From assembly GCF_041320595.1 (NCBI RefSeq), contig NZ_CP166625.1, forward strand, positions 2,181,501 to 2,245,500: DNA of 64,000 nucleotides, read 5' to 3'. Shown here in pieces: positions 46,524 to 56,003 of this stretch. Source of the stretch: Pleomorphomonas sp. PLEO (GTDB taxonomy: Bacteria > Pseudomonadota > Alphaproteobacteria > Rhizobiales > Pleomorphomonadaceae). The notes beneath the pieces were generated by a model. The model searched no databases and was not told where the DNA came from. It was given only the letters and a program-made list of their open reading frames with translations. A program made the position numbers and the translations under genes. Position 1 is the stretch's first letter, and every line of letters begins with the position of its first letter.

Positions 46524-47477
46524 TCAGGTCAGGGCGGCGATCTTCAGGTAGCCGGCGATCAGATCGCCCATGATGGTGCCGGCCGGCACGATGGTCCTCA
46601 GCAGTCCGAGATTCTGGCCGACGACGAGGCTGCCGTTCACGGTGTCGCCGTCGATGGCCGCCTTGCGAAGAGAACCGCTGCCCATCTGGCGAATGCGCGC
46701 CGACGCCTCGGCCTCCGGCAGCTCGCGCTCGATGCGCAGCATCGTATCGGTCAGGCCGTTGCGGATGCCGCGCACGCCGTCGCCAGCGGCAACGCCGGTG
46801 AGGACGGTGTCGCCCTCCGAGGCGGCGACGATGGCGATCTTGTAGTTGGCATGAATGGGGCATTCCTCGGCCACCAGGAAGGCGCTGCCGACCTCGACGC
46901 CGAGCGCGCCGAGCATGAAGGAGGCGGCGACGCCGCGCCCATCGGCGACGCCGCTGGAATTGATCACCGGGACGGACACCGCGTCGACCACCTGCGGGAT
47001 CAGCGAGAAGGTGCCGGTGAAGCCGAAGATATGCCCACCGCCGTCGCAGCCTTTGACCGACAGGAAGTCGACGCCGGCTTCTTGATAGATTTTCGCTTCC
47101 GACACCGTCGCCACCTTGCCGATGGTGGTAACGCCGTGGCGCTTCAGCGCTTCGACATACAGGGGCAGCGTGTGGAAGAAATCGGGGAAGGTTTCGATCT
47201 CGATCACCTTGACCTGCTCGCGCAGCGCGATGTCCATCAGCTTGTCGGCGTCGGGCAGGCAGGTGATGATGTTCATGCCGAAAGGCGCGGCGGTGAGCGC
47301 CCTCACGGCGCGGATTTCGGCCTCCACGACGGCGGGCGGGCAAAAGCCCAGGCCCATGATGCCGAGGCCGCCGGCGTTCGAGACGGCGGCGGCCAGCCGG
47401 CTGTCGGAGGCCCAGGCCATCGGCCCTTGCAGGATCGGATAGCGGATGCCGAGCGTGTCGCAGATAATGTTGCCCAT
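46524..47477 (-). CDS. Nitronate monooxygenase family flavoprotein
   Basis: This 317-residue FMN-dependent TIM-barrel protein has LGIRYPILQGPMAWASDSRL at the start, AVSNAGGLGIMGLG, GVDFLSVKGCDGGGHIFG with the phosphate/FMN loop and catalytic-type His region, and INSSGVADGRGVAASFMLGA. Members oxidise nitroalkanes/nitronates, and some are enoyl reductases of the FabK type. The start follows GGAGAG. A TetR gene is divergent and two palindromic sites lie between, so it is probably induced by a substrate. Confidence 0.92.
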   Translation of the reverse strand: MGNIICDTLGIRYPILQGPMAWASDSRLAAAVSNAGGLGIMGLGFCPPAVVEAEIRAVRALTAAPFGMNIITCLPDADKLMDIALREQVKVIEIETFPDFFHTLPLYVEALKRHGVTTIGKVATVSEAKIYQEAGVDFLSVKGCDGGGHIFGFTGTFSLIPQVVDAVSVPVINSSGVADGRGVAASFMLGALGVEVGSAFLVAEECPIHANYKIAIVAASEGDTVLTGVAAGDGVRGIRNGLTDTMLRIERELPEAEASARIRQMGSGSLRKAAIDGDTVNGSLVVGQNLGLLRTIVPAGTIMGDLIAGYLKIAALT

Positions 47478-47547
47478 GATGCTCTCCTGCCCGCGCCGCC
47501 GGTGGCGCCGACAATGCCCCTTGCCGGGTCCGTATCGAATTTAATAC

Positions 47548-47627
47548 CGAACGGGATCGTTTTGTTTTGTCTGCGAGGAAGCTAGGAGTATAGCTATGGA
47601 AGGTCAACAACTGAACGATCACGTTCA
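47548..47627. promoter_or_regulatory. Two candidate TetR operators between the nitronate monooxygenase and tetR genes
   Basis: TGAACGATCACGTTCA at 47612-47627 is a perfect 16-bp palindrome (6-bp arms, 4-base spacer). CGAACGGGATCGTTTT at 47548-47563 has the same GAACG-N4-CGTT geometry. Their shared layout and location in the divergent promoter point to the TetR protein as the binder. Confidence 0.7.
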
Positions 47628-47652
47628 ATAACGAACGCGAGATGAGGTGGGC

Positions 47653-48279
47653 ATGGCGGGCGTGGACAGGGTGCGGACGAGGGGCGCGCGCACGGTGGAG
47701 CGCATCTTCGAGGCGGCGCGCCGGCTTTTTCTCAGCCACGGCGTTTCCGAAACGTCGATGGAGGCGATCGCCCAGGAGGCGGGCGTCAGCAAGGCGACGC
47801 TCTATTCCCACTATGGCAGCCGCGATGAGCTGTTCGCGGCGGTGATCTGGGCACTGGCCGCCGATCGCTTCTCGTCGATCGTACTATCGGGGAGCGTCGG
47901 CGCCGAGGATTTGCGCAAGAAGCTCGAGCATTTGGGCTTTGCCGTGCTCGATCTGCTGCTGTCGCCCGACACGGTGGCGTCCAACCGGATGGTCAGCGCC
48001 GAGGCCCGGCGGTTTCCCGATCTTGGCAAGCTGTTCTACGACAATGGGCCCGATCGGCTGAACGGCCGGCTGGCGGCGCTGTTCGAGACGGCCATGTCGG
48101 CCGGCCTCCTGCGCAGTTGCGACAGTCGCGACGCCGCCAAGCACTTCATCGGTCTGGTGCGCGGCGATTTGCAGCTGAGGGCGATGCTGGGCGACGAGGC
48201 GGCCCTGTCGGACGCCGAACGCCGGCACGCTGTGACCACCGGCGTCGACGTCTTTCTCGCCGCCTACGCGGTAGAGTAG
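47653..48279 (+). CDS. TetR-family transcriptional regulator
   Basis: This protein of about 208 residues has an N-terminal helix-turn-helix: TVERIFEAARRLFLSHGVSE, TSMEAIAQEAGVSKATLYSH, then YGSRDELF. The C-terminal ligand domain (TetR_C_7-like; NRMVSAEARRFPDLGKLFYD) follows. ATG 47653 lies five bases after GAGGT. GTG 47647 is also open. Divergent from the nitronate monooxygenase gene, it probably represses that operon. Confidence 0.93.
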   Translation: MAGVDRVRTRGARTVERIFEAARRLFLSHGVSETSMEAIAQEAGVSKATLYSHYGSRDELFAAVIWALAADRFSSIVLSGSVGAEDLRKKLEHLGFAVLDLLLSPDTVASNRMVSAEARRFPDLGKLFYDNGPDRLNGRLAALFETAMSAGLLRSCDSRDAAKHFIGLVRGDLQLRAMLGDEAALSDAERRHAVTTGVDVFLAAYAVE

Positions 48280-48358
48280 CCCGTGCCGGCGCCGACGGAC
48301 GAACCCACTGCCATCGGCCGCCCCTCAGCGCGTCGGGCTCCGAGGGGCGCGGCAAATC

Positions 48359-48997
48359 TCATTTGCCGTTTCCCGACGATGAGGCTTGCCGTTGGCGGGC
48401 TTCGGCGATCGCCGCGCGGAAGCCGTCGTAATCCAGCGTCGAGGTGATCAGCGGCCCGATCAGGTAAGTCGGCGTGCCCTGAAGGCCGAGCGCATCGGCC
48501 TGATCCATGTTGCGGGCCAAGAGAGCGGTGATGTCACTCTTCTTGGCTTCCAGATCGGCGTTTAGGCGCGGCATGTCGACGCCGGCCGCCGCGATGGCTT
48601 GCTGCATATCGTCGTGCGACACGGCGCGGCCAGGCATGGTCATCAACGCGTGGTGGGCGCGCTCGTAGGCGCCCTGGTAATGGGCCGCCAACGCCAGGCG
48701 GGCGCCGTAGACCGACGCCTGCGTCAGGATCGGCCAATCCTTGTAGACGAGGCGGATGTTGCCATCCTCGCGGACGGCGCGATCAAGGTCCGGCTCGGCC
48801 TTCTTGCAGAACGGGCAGTTGTAGTCGGCGAAGGCGACGATGGTGAGGTCCCCCTTGGGATTGCCGCCTTCGGGGGTGGCGGGATCGTGGAGAACGTCGT
48901 CAAGGCTCACTTTCGCGGCGAGGGCCGGACTAGATCCGATGCCGAGGACGGCGGCCAGTGTCGCCGTGGCGCCGGCAAGGAATGTGCGTCGTTGCAT
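48359..48997 (-). CDS. DsbA-family thiol oxidoreductase (ScsC-like)
   Basis: This 212-residue exported thioredoxin-fold protein has FADYNCPFCKKAEPDLD with the CPFC active site and GTPTYLIG as the cis-Pro loop. The signal sequence MQRRTFLAGATATLAAVLG has twin arginines, so Tat or Sec export is possible. It is the second gene after dsbD with a 21-base gap. Co-transcription with a DsbD-type reductase suggests that it is kept reduced and works as a disulfide reductase/isomerase, not as an oxidant. This is inferred. Confidence 0.9.
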   Translation of the reverse strand: MQRRTFLAGATATLAAVLGIGSSPALAAKVSLDDVLHDPATPEGGNPKGDLTIVAFADYNCPFCKKAEPDLDRAVREDGNIRLVYKDWPILTQASVYGARLALAAHYQGAYERAHHALMTMPGRAVSHDDMQQAIAAAGVDMPRLNADLEAKKSDITALLARNMDQADALGLQGTPTYLIGPLITSTLDYDGFRAAIAEARQRQASSSGNGK

Positions 48998-49018
48998 GGG
49001 AATCCCTTCGTGGAATTG

Positions 49019-50800
49019 TCAGGCGCCGGCGGCGGTGAGCCGCGCGGCCAGATCGGAGGCGCTGATGGCGCCGACCAGCCGCGAACCGGGGATTTCCCGC
49101 TTGTTGGCATCGAGCAGGAACAGGGCCGGCGGACCGACGACGCGGAAGCGTGCCATGAGTTCCTTGGCGTTGGCGGTTTGCGCCGTGATGTCGACGGCGA
49201 TGCGGGGTGTTTTGGCGAGGCGGTCGCTGAACTCGGGCTGGGCGAGGATCTTTTCGTTGGACTTGCAGACGGTGCACCAGTCGGCGGTGAAGACGACGAG
49301 CACCGGCCGGCCGTCGGCGGCCTCGGCTATGAAGGCTCGATCGAAATCGCCCGGCCGCGTCAGGTGCAAGGCGGCGGTGTCGGTGGCCTGCCGGCCGGCC
49401 AGGAAGGCGAGCGGGCGTAAGGGATCGCTGCTGCCACCGGCCGCGCCGACGATCAGCACCGCGCCATAGAGCGCCACTGAGAGACCGGCCGCCTTGGCGA
49501 GGCGGGGGCGCCAAGAGCTCGTCCGCTCGATCCGGTCGAAGGCGCCCAGGAAGGCGGCGAAGGTGACGGCCCATACGCCCCAGAGCGCAAGTCCGGCTGG
49601 GGGAGGGGTGAGCCGCGTGCCCAGCATGATGGCGATGGCCAGGAACATGAAGCCGAAAATTCGCCGGAAACCGGCCAGCCAGGGGCCGGCCTTTGGCAGG
49701 AGGCGCGCCCCGAACGTGCCGGCCGCCAACAGCGGCAGGCCCATGCCAAGGCCGAGGGCGAACAGCGCCACGCCGCCGCGCGCGGCGTCGCCGGTGTCGA
49801 TCGCATAGAGCATGGCGGCGGCCAGCGGCGGCGTGACGCAGGGTCCGACCACCAGCGCCGAGCCAAAGCCGAGCAGGGCGGCGCCGCCAATCGAGCCGCC
49901 GCGCACCGGCAGGCTGGCGATGCGGGTGGCGATGAAGGCCGGCAGCGACAGCTCGATCAGCCCGAACATGGCGAGCGCCAGCGCGACGAAGACGGCGGCC
50001 GACAGGCTCAGCACGAGCGGGGTTTGCAGGACGGCCTGGAGATTGGCGCCGCTCCAGCCGGCGATTAGGCCGGCAAGGCCATAGGCCGAGGCCATGGCCA
50101 CCACATAGGCGGCCGACAGGCGAAAACCGCGCCATGCCGAGGGACGCCCCGCCGCGCCGACCAGCAGCCCTGACAGGATGGGGATCATCGGGAAGACGCA
50201 AGGGGTGAAGGCGAGCAGCAGGCCAAAGCCGACGAAGGCGGGCACGATGGTGAGCAGGCTGCCGGACAGCGCCGCCTCGGCCCCGGCATCCGCCGATGTC
50301 GCGTCCACGGCTTGGCCTTGGCTGTCCGGCGCGGGCGGTTCCTCGATCAACAGCGAGGCGCGCGGTCGCGGCGTCACCGCCAGCGCGGCGAGATCGACCT
50401 GGCTACGGATCGGCGGATAGCAGATGCCGGACTCGGCGCACCCCTGGTAGGTAACGTCGAGCGCGCCGCTTGGCGGCAGGCCGGCCACCGTCAGCGCGAC
50501 ATCGTCGTGGTAGACCTCAACCGGGCCGAAGTTGGGATCATCCTTGGTCTCGCCGGCTGGCGTGGCGAGGGCAACATCCCGCCCGGCGATCGTCGCCTTC
50601 AGGCTGTTCCGATAGAGGTAGGTGCTGGGCGCCACGGTCCAGGCGAGGCGGAGCGATCCGTCGTCTTCCCGGCTGGCGGTGAGCACGAACACCTTCTCCG
50701 CCGGAGGCGGCATCGTCGTCTCGGCCTGGGCGGCAAGGGCCGAAAACAGCAGCGGCAGAAGGAAAAGGAGGGCGAGCCTCGCCTTGATCGAATGGAACAT
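49019..50800 (-). CDS. dsbD: Thiol:disulfide interchange protein DsbD
   Basis: This protein of about 593 residues has all three DsbD parts. A signal peptide (ARLALLFLLPLLFSALAAQA) and an N-terminal domain with CAESGICYPPIRSQ hold two redox cysteines. A membrane domain of eight helices has FTPCVFPMIPILSG and VVGPCVTPPLAA for the paired cysteines. A C-terminal thioredoxin domain has FTADWCTVCKSNEK. It carries electrons from cytoplasmic thioredoxin to periplasmic proteins, here probably the DsbA-like protein downstream. Start 50800 follows GGAG and begins the signal peptide. Confidence 0.95.
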   Translation of the reverse strand: MFHSIKARLALLFLLPLLFSALAAQAETTMPPPAEKVFVLTASREDDGSLRLAWTVAPSTYLYRNSLKATIAGRDVALATPAGETKDDPNFGPVEVYHDDVALTVAGLPPSGALDVTYQGCAESGICYPPIRSQVDLAALAVTPRPRASLLIEEPPAPDSQGQAVDATSADAGAEAALSGSLLTIVPAFVGFGLLLAFTPCVFPMIPILSGLLVGAAGRPSAWRGFRLSAAYVVAMASAYGLAGLIAGWSGANLQAVLQTPLVLSLSAAVFVALALAMFGLIELSLPAFIATRIASLPVRGGSIGGAALLGFGSALVVGPCVTPPLAAAMLYAIDTGDAARGGVALFALGLGMGLPLLAAGTFGARLLPKAGPWLAGFRRIFGFMFLAIAIMLGTRLTPPPAGLALWGVWAVTFAAFLGAFDRIERTSSWRPRLAKAAGLSVALYGAVLIVGAAGGSSDPLRPLAFLAGRQATDTAALHLTRPGDFDRAFIAEAADGRPVLVVFTADWCTVCKSNEKILAQPEFSDRLAKTPRIAVDITAQTANAKELMARFRVVGPPALFLLDANKREIPGSRLVGAISASDLAARLTAAGA

Positions 50801-51007
50801 ACCGCCAGCTCCCACGCTTGTTTCCACCTGTTTCGTGGGGGAAAGTGTACATTTCCACCCCACTTTGAGGCGGTCGTAAGGCAAGCGAGGACCATCCGTG
50901 ATCCGGCATGGAGGCGAGGCTGGGTGTGATCGAGCTGTCATCAAGGCCTCTTATCGGAGGCCTTGAATCTTGGTGGTATCGCAGCCGAAGCTATAGGCTA
51001 GATCGCC

Positions 51008-51382
51008 TTATTTCTTGGGAGCCGGACCGTACCCGAAAGTGAAGCTCGATCCAAATTTGCGGTATATGAATACTTTCCGCCCGGAATCCTGCAGCCCTTT
51101 AAATATGAAGCCATCAACAGATCCAGACGCCAACCGATTGACCTTGAAGCCCTGATATTCGCCGGGGCAGTCGGTCTTTGTGCCGATCATGACCACTTTA
51201 GGCGGGGCGCGTTTGCTGGTTTCAAACACCGGCTTTTCGTATTTTGCATCGGCCAATACTTGGCACTGTCCGGTGCCGATCGGCACATAACCGAACCCGC
51301 CGCTTGAGTTCGATGTTCCCGCGGCGAAAAGGGCGCCTGTGGTGCTCAAAAAAAGGATATTCGCGACAATAAGAACCTTCAT
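51008..51382 (-). CDS. Small secreted hypothetical protein
   Basis: This 124-residue protein has a signal peptide (MKVLIVANILFLSTTGALFA, cleavage near AAG). The mature part has two cysteines (GQCQVLADAKYEKP and GTKTDCPGEYQGF), which could form a disulfide, and is rich in Gly, Phe and Tyr towards the end. I recognise no family. GC content is lower than in the dsbD gene. It stands alone with its own promoter region. Confidence 0.7.
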   Translation of the reverse strand: MKVLIVANILFLSTTGALFAAGTSNSSGGFGYVPIGTGQCQVLADAKYEKPVFETSKRAPPKVVMIGTKTDCPGEYQGFKVNRLASGSVDGFIFKGLQDSGRKVFIYRKFGSSFTFGYGPAPKK

Positions 51383-52155
51383 TACATGCTCCTAGTGGTT
51401 AGTATATTTCACATATCGCATTGGTGTGACGACGCAAAAATCAAATATGTTTGAATTGGGCCTGTGTCTTAGGGAGTAGTCCTGTCCTTCAGCTTGGCTC
51501 TGGTAGGGTCCAGAAATCTATCACTCCGTCACATACCATTTCCTGTGGTTGGTCTGTTGCATAGGAGATGCGCTCCAGACCGCCACTCCTGGAACCGATT
51601 GCAATAGCCACCGCGCTATTATGCGTAAAATCCCAGAGATCCTCAATCCCTGAATGCGATCGTGCTGGCTATGTGCGGATGGCCTTCCCAATTCGCAGCG
51701 CGGAGCGTTCCGGCTGCGCTTGGATTAAACGCGCCAAGAATGACAGCGTCGCGCCGCCGCAAATATCGGAAATTGCTTCAGAGATTGGCCACTCCTCTTC
51801 GTCAGCCTCCGCGCGCCGCTCCTGCCTTGCCGGCTTCTGCTCATTAACGTTTTCTAAATAACGCCATCGAGTGGCATCGGTCTATTTCGCCTGGGGCGAA
51901 GCGTTGTGGACGTTAATGCCACAGTAAGGCGTGCTCTTGCGCGTTTCGTGTTGAGTGTTGGCAGATTACTATGCGTAAATCAGTGTCCATTTTTGGTTCG
52001 TGTTTCTGATTTTATTTCATATAAGCTGTTAATATTTCTTATGTTTTCTGATTTGTATGATTTTAGATTGAAGTCTGAATTTTCATATTTCGATGTGGTG
52101 GGATTGGTTTGGACGCGGGACCTCAGTGGCATACGAGAGCTAGGACAGATACAAA
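51383..52155. other. 773-base stretch without a recognisable gene
   Basis: A plus-strand frame at 51568-51861 and minus-strand frames show no family features. A minus-strand stretch near 51500-51650 reads GIEDLWDFTHNSAVAIAIGS in one frame but lacks a start. The part 51960-52100 is AT-rich and probably contains the fliD promoter. Confidence 0.5.
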
Positions 52156-53838
52156 ATGTCGACTTCTTCCAGCGTCATCAGCTCCGTTTCGTCGGCATCG
52201 AGTTACGCTTCATCCGATGTAAGCTCGATCGATTGGAGCGGGCTGATCGATGACCTTTACTCCGCCAAGCTCTCCGCCACTTCCGGCTACGACGACAAGA
52301 TCTCGGTCAACGACCTCAAGATCTCCGCCTACAACGAGGCGATCGATTTGCTGGGGACGCTGCGGGGCGCTGCGTCCACCTTGCGCGCGGTCACCGATTC
52401 GACGGCCAGCAACGCCGACGTTTTTCTGGGCCGCAGTGCCTACCTGACCGGCACGGGAGGAGCAGACCCCAGTTCGGTTGTCACGGTGAGCGCCGAGCCG
52501 GGCGCGGCGCTGGCCACCTATGAACTGGCGGTCAATCAGCTGGCGACCAGCCACAAGGTCGCCAGCGGCGATTTCAGCTCATCGGCGTCGGCGCTTGGTC
52601 TGTCGGGCAGTTTTGCCATTGGCGTCGAAGGCGGGGAGGCCGCCACGATCGCCATCAACGAAGATATGTCGCTGGCCCAGATCGCCGCCACGATCAACCA
52701 GACCAGCGCGGCAAGCGGTGTGCGGGCAAGCGTGCTCAAGGTATCGGATGCGAGCTATCAGCTGATCGTCTCGACGTTGGAAACCGGGCAGACGCTATCG
52801 GTTTCCGACGGCGACGGCGTCCTCGCCGATCTCGGCATCGTTGACGATCGTGGCGCCTTCAGCGAGGAGCTGCAGGCCGGCAAGCCGGCCATCTTCACCA
52901 TCGACGGGGTGACCGTTTCCCGATCGTCCAACGAAGTCGACGACGTGATCGATGGGCTGACCCTCTATCTCGTCGGGACGACCGGGACGGGGCAGGCGGT
53001 CAACCTGGAGATTGACCAGGATCTTTCCGAAGTCAAAAACGCGGTGGAGGCCTTCGCCGATGCCTACAATGCCTATCGCGCCTGGGCGCTGTCGCAGCAG
53101 GAGACGGCCTCAAGTGGCGGCGCTTCCGGCAAAGCGGTTTTGTTTGGCGACAGTACCATTCGCGCCATCAACCAGCAGCTCGGCTCGGCGCTGGCCTTCT
53201 CTTTCGACGATGTTTCCATGTCGTCGATCGGTCTCAGCTTCGACGGCAGCAACTATCTGGAATATGACGAAGCGACACTCAACAAAGCACTGAACGAGAA
53301 TGTCGATATCGTCCAGCAGCTGTTCTCCTATAAATTTGAAAGTTCGTCGAGCGATCTTGGCATTCTCTATCGGGGCAGCAAGGCGCCCAGTACCTTCACC
53401 CTCGGCATCACGGTTGGCGACGACGGCAAGATCAGCGACGTCACCGTCGATGGAGAGCGGGGGCTGTTCACGGTCACCGGCACGGGGCACGGCCTCAAAG
53501 GCGCGGCGGGGACGGCCTATGAGGGCTATACCTTGGTGTTCAGCGGCAGCACCAGCCAGACCGTCACGGTCAAGCAGACCGCCGGCATTGCCGAGCAAAT
53601 CTTCAACGCCGCCAAGGGAGCGACCGACGCCAGCTCCGGCTCCATCTACACGGTCTTGTCAAACCTGACCGACAAGAATGGCGACTATCAGAATCAGATC
53701 GAGCGCATCACCGACAGAGCCGACAGCTACAAGACGAACATGACGGCCCGCTACGCCCGTATCCGGGCAAACATCATCAAGGCGCAGGCCATGCTCGCCT
53801 ACCTGAACGCGCTGATGGATGCCCAGGCCAAGAACTGA
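52156..53838 (+). CDS. fliD: Flagellar filament capping protein FliD
   Basis: This 560-residue protein has no signal peptide. The N-terminal region (IDWSGLIDDLYSAKLSATSG) matches FliD_N. A Ser/Thr/Gly-rich middle domain carries the strand-rich insert. The C-terminal region, with NAVEAFADAYNAYRAWALSQ, GLSFDGSNYLEYDEATLNKA and LNALMDAQAKN, matches FliD_C. FliD caps the growing filament and folds flagellin. It is exported through the flagellar type III path. The gene stands alone: no flagellin, fliS or fliT is beside it, which is unusual. Confidence 0.9.
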   Translation: MSTSSSVISSVSSASSYASSDVSSIDWSGLIDDLYSAKLSATSGYDDKISVNDLKISAYNEAIDLLGTLRGAASTLRAVTDSTASNADVFLGRSAYLTGTGGADPSSVVTVSAEPGAALATYELAVNQLATSHKVASGDFSSSASALGLSGSFAIGVEGGEAATIAINEDMSLAQIAATINQTSAASGVRASVLKVSDASYQLIVSTLETGQTLSVSDGDGVLADLGIVDDRGAFSEELQAGKPAIFTIDGVTVSRSSNEVDDVIDGLTLYLVGTTGTGQAVNLEIDQDLSEVKNAVEAFADAYNAYRAWALSQQETASSGGASGKAVLFGDSTIRAINQQLGSALAFSFDDVSMSSIGLSFDGSNYLEYDEATLNKALNENVDIVQQLFSYKFESSSSDLGILYRGSKAPSTFTLGITVGDDGKISDVTVDGERGLFTVTGTGHGLKGAAGTAYEGYTLVFSGSTSQTVTVKQTAGIAEQIFNAAKGATDASSGSIYTVLSNLTDKNGDYQNQIERITDRADSYKTNMTARYARIRANIIKAQAMLAYLNALMDAQAKN

Positions 53839-53899
53839 ATCCGGCTGCCGGCCTGGAGTACCGCGCGGAAAACCGGCTCCCGCTTTTCCAGGAAATTCT

Positions 53900-55759
53900 C
53901 TAGACGATCGCCTTGGCGGTGAAGACGAACTGGCAGCGTACGCCGTCGGGGGCGGCGATCCAGTCGGCGCGGCCGGCCGGATCGTGGGCGAGGCTGTTGC
54001 GGATCAGCATCGAGCCGAAGCCCTTGCCGCCGGCATCCTTGACCGGCGGTCCGCCGGTTTCGCGCCAGTCGAGCGTGACCCGCGCGCCACCCTGATCGGG
54101 GCAGGGGGTGATGTCCCAACCGATGAACACCCGGCCTTCGGGCACCGATAGCGCGCCGTATTTCAGGGCGTTGGTGATCAGCTCGTGCAGGGCGAGGGCG
54201 ACGCCGAGGCCGGTGCGCGGCGCCAGCTCGGCGTCGCCGTCCGCTTCGATGACGATCCGATCGTCCAATTGGTAGGTGATGGTGAAGGTGTCGCGGACAA
54301 TCGTCTGAAGGCGGCTGTCCTGTGGGCCGGCCAGGATGCGCATCTGCGCCTGGTTGAGCGCGGAAATGCGTTCGACCAAGCTCTTGCGGGCCATTTCCAG
54401 CGATGTGGCGCGACGCAGCGTGTTCTCGGAGATGATCTGCATGATCGTCAGGATGTTCTTGACGCGATGGGCGCTCTCGCGCGCCACCATATCGAGCCGC
54501 TCCTCGATCTGCTTTCTCTGCGTCAGGTCGTGCACGGCGCCGAGAACGCGCTCGGGCTGGCCATAGGCATCGCGTACGATGGTGCCGCGCGCGCCGATCC
54601 AGGTGACCCGATCGCCTACCAGCAGCTTGAATTCGTGGGGTATCTCGATATCTGGGCTGACGCCGTTGGCCAGGCCGGTCATGCGAACGGCGTCATCGGG
54701 GTGGATGCGGCTCAACACGTCGTCCATCGACACGCCCTCGGGCGTATCCGGCAGTTGGAACAGTTCGCGGAACAGCTGTGTGCCGCGCACCCGGTTGCTC
54801 CGGAGGTCCCAATCGTAGGTGCCGAAGCCGCCGCCTTGCTGGGCGAGCTGTAGCAAGTCGGTTTGTCGCTGGAGATCGCGCTGGGCGCGCCAGCGTTCCG
54901 TCACGTCGTAGCCCTGCACGAAAATGCCCGTCACCTCGCCGCCGCCATCGCGGATCGGCTGGTAGACGAAGTCGACGTGCCTGAGTTCGGGCTGTGTCTT
55001 GCCCTCGCCTTGCAGCAGCACCGGCACGGCCTGTCCCGAATAGGGTTTGCCGGTCAGCCTGACGCGATCGAGGACGTCGATGAAGCCCTGCTCGACGATC
55101 TCCGGCAGCGCTTCGGCTATCCCCCGGCCGATCAGGTTGTCGCGGCCGACCAGCCGCCGATAGGCTTCGTTGGCCAGTTGGAAGGTGTGGGTCGGCCCCA
55201 TCAGCGCGGCGATGAAGCCGGGGGCCTGCTCGAACAGATCGCGAAACAGGGCGATTTCGCCGAACAGCTTCTCGCTTGCCGCCTGCACGGCTTGCGCCCG
55301 CGCCAGCAGGCCGGATTCGGCCATGTTGGCGCGCGCATCGCGCTGGCGCAGGGTCTGAAGTTCCGTGACATCCTGGGTGTGCTGCAGAATATAGGCGAGC
55401 TCGCCCTGCTTGTTTCTGAGCGGCGTATGGGTGGCGCTCCAGAACCGGACCACCGGTGGCTCGCCGGGCCGGGAGGTGTTGTAGGGGATTAGCGCGATGT
55501 GGTCGGGCTGGTTTGTCGACAGCACCCGGTCGAACGATGTCGTCAGAATCCGATATTCGTCCGAAGCGGGATCGGCGGGGAAGGCCTCGAACAGCGGGCG
55601 GCCGATGATCTCGTCCCGGTCCTGGCGGCCAACAGTCTTCAAATAAGCATCATTGCAGCCGGCGATCACCAGCTCACGGGTAAAAATGACATAGGCGTTG
55701 GCCGACGCATTGAACAGATCCCTCAGATCGAGATCTTCCGCCGCCACATTGCTGAACAT
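53900..55759 (-). CDS. PAS-domain sensor histidine kinase of the HWE family
   Basis: This protein of about 619 residues has three PAS-like sensor domains: a first near residues 10-140 with HTPLRNKQGELAYILQHTQD, a second with ALMGPTHTFQLANEAYRRLV and a third with LLQLAQQGGGFGTYDWDLRS. The kinase core has ESAHRVKNILTIMQIISENT with the phospho-acceptor His, ALHELITNALKYGAL with the N-box and LDWRETGGPPV with the WxE motif that names the HWE family. No membrane helix is seen, so it is soluble. No response regulator is adjacent. Start 55759 is preferred, with the frame open to 55798. Confidence 0.93.
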   Translation of the reverse strand: MFSNVAAEDLDLRDLFNASANAYVIFTRELVIAGCNDAYLKTVGRQDRDEIIGRPLFEAFPADPASDEYRILTTSFDRVLSTNQPDHIALIPYNTSRPGEPPVVRFWSATHTPLRNKQGELAYILQHTQDVTELQTLRQRDARANMAESGLLARAQAVQAASEKLFGEIALFRDLFEQAPGFIAALMGPTHTFQLANEAYRRLVGRDNLIGRGIAEALPEIVEQGFIDVLDRVRLTGKPYSGQAVPVLLQGEGKTQPELRHVDFVYQPIRDGGGEVTGIFVQGYDVTERWRAQRDLQRQTDLLQLAQQGGGFGTYDWDLRSNRVRGTQLFRELFQLPDTPEGVSMDDVLSRIHPDDAVRMTGLANGVSPDIEIPHEFKLLVGDRVTWIGARGTIVRDAYGQPERVLGAVHDLTQRKQIEERLDMVARESAHRVKNILTIMQIISENTLRRATSLEMARKSLVERISALNQAQMRILAGPQDSRLQTIVRDTFTITYQLDDRIVIEADGDAELAPRTGLGVALALHELITNALKYGALSVPEGRVFIGWDITPCPDQGGARVTLDWRETGGPPVKDAGGKGFGSMLIRNSLAHDPAGRADWIAAPDGVRCQFVFTAKAIV

Positions 55760-55927
55760 CAGGATCCCATTGAGTTGGAGGCATTCTAAGAATGACAAAA
55801 ATATTTATATATTTCAATATGGAATGTTTATCCTAGCCCGGTCGCTGACGCTAGGAGATTCATGGGCGTAAGGGCGCGTGATAAACTGGCGCGGGGTCGC
55901 GAAGACTTATTGCGACAAGACGAAAAT

Positions 55928-55951
55928 ACCGGTCCGCTTGCGCGAACCGGT
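55928..55951 (-). terminator. Hairpin terminator after the alpha/beta hydrolase gene
   Basis: ACCGGTCCGC and GCGAACCGGT pair with one mismatch around TTGC. On the minus strand the stem is followed by ATTTTCG, about 50 bases beyond the hydrolase stop. Confidence 0.6.
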
Positions 55952-56003
55952 CTATCGGTGTCGATCGGCGATGTTCGCCGCCTGAAGCCCGGCAGCGCCG
56001 GGA

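Noticed and set aside
51568-51861. 97-codon plus-strand frame
   Set aside because: Ser/Arg-rich with no motif and no ribosome site; no transposase features were found.
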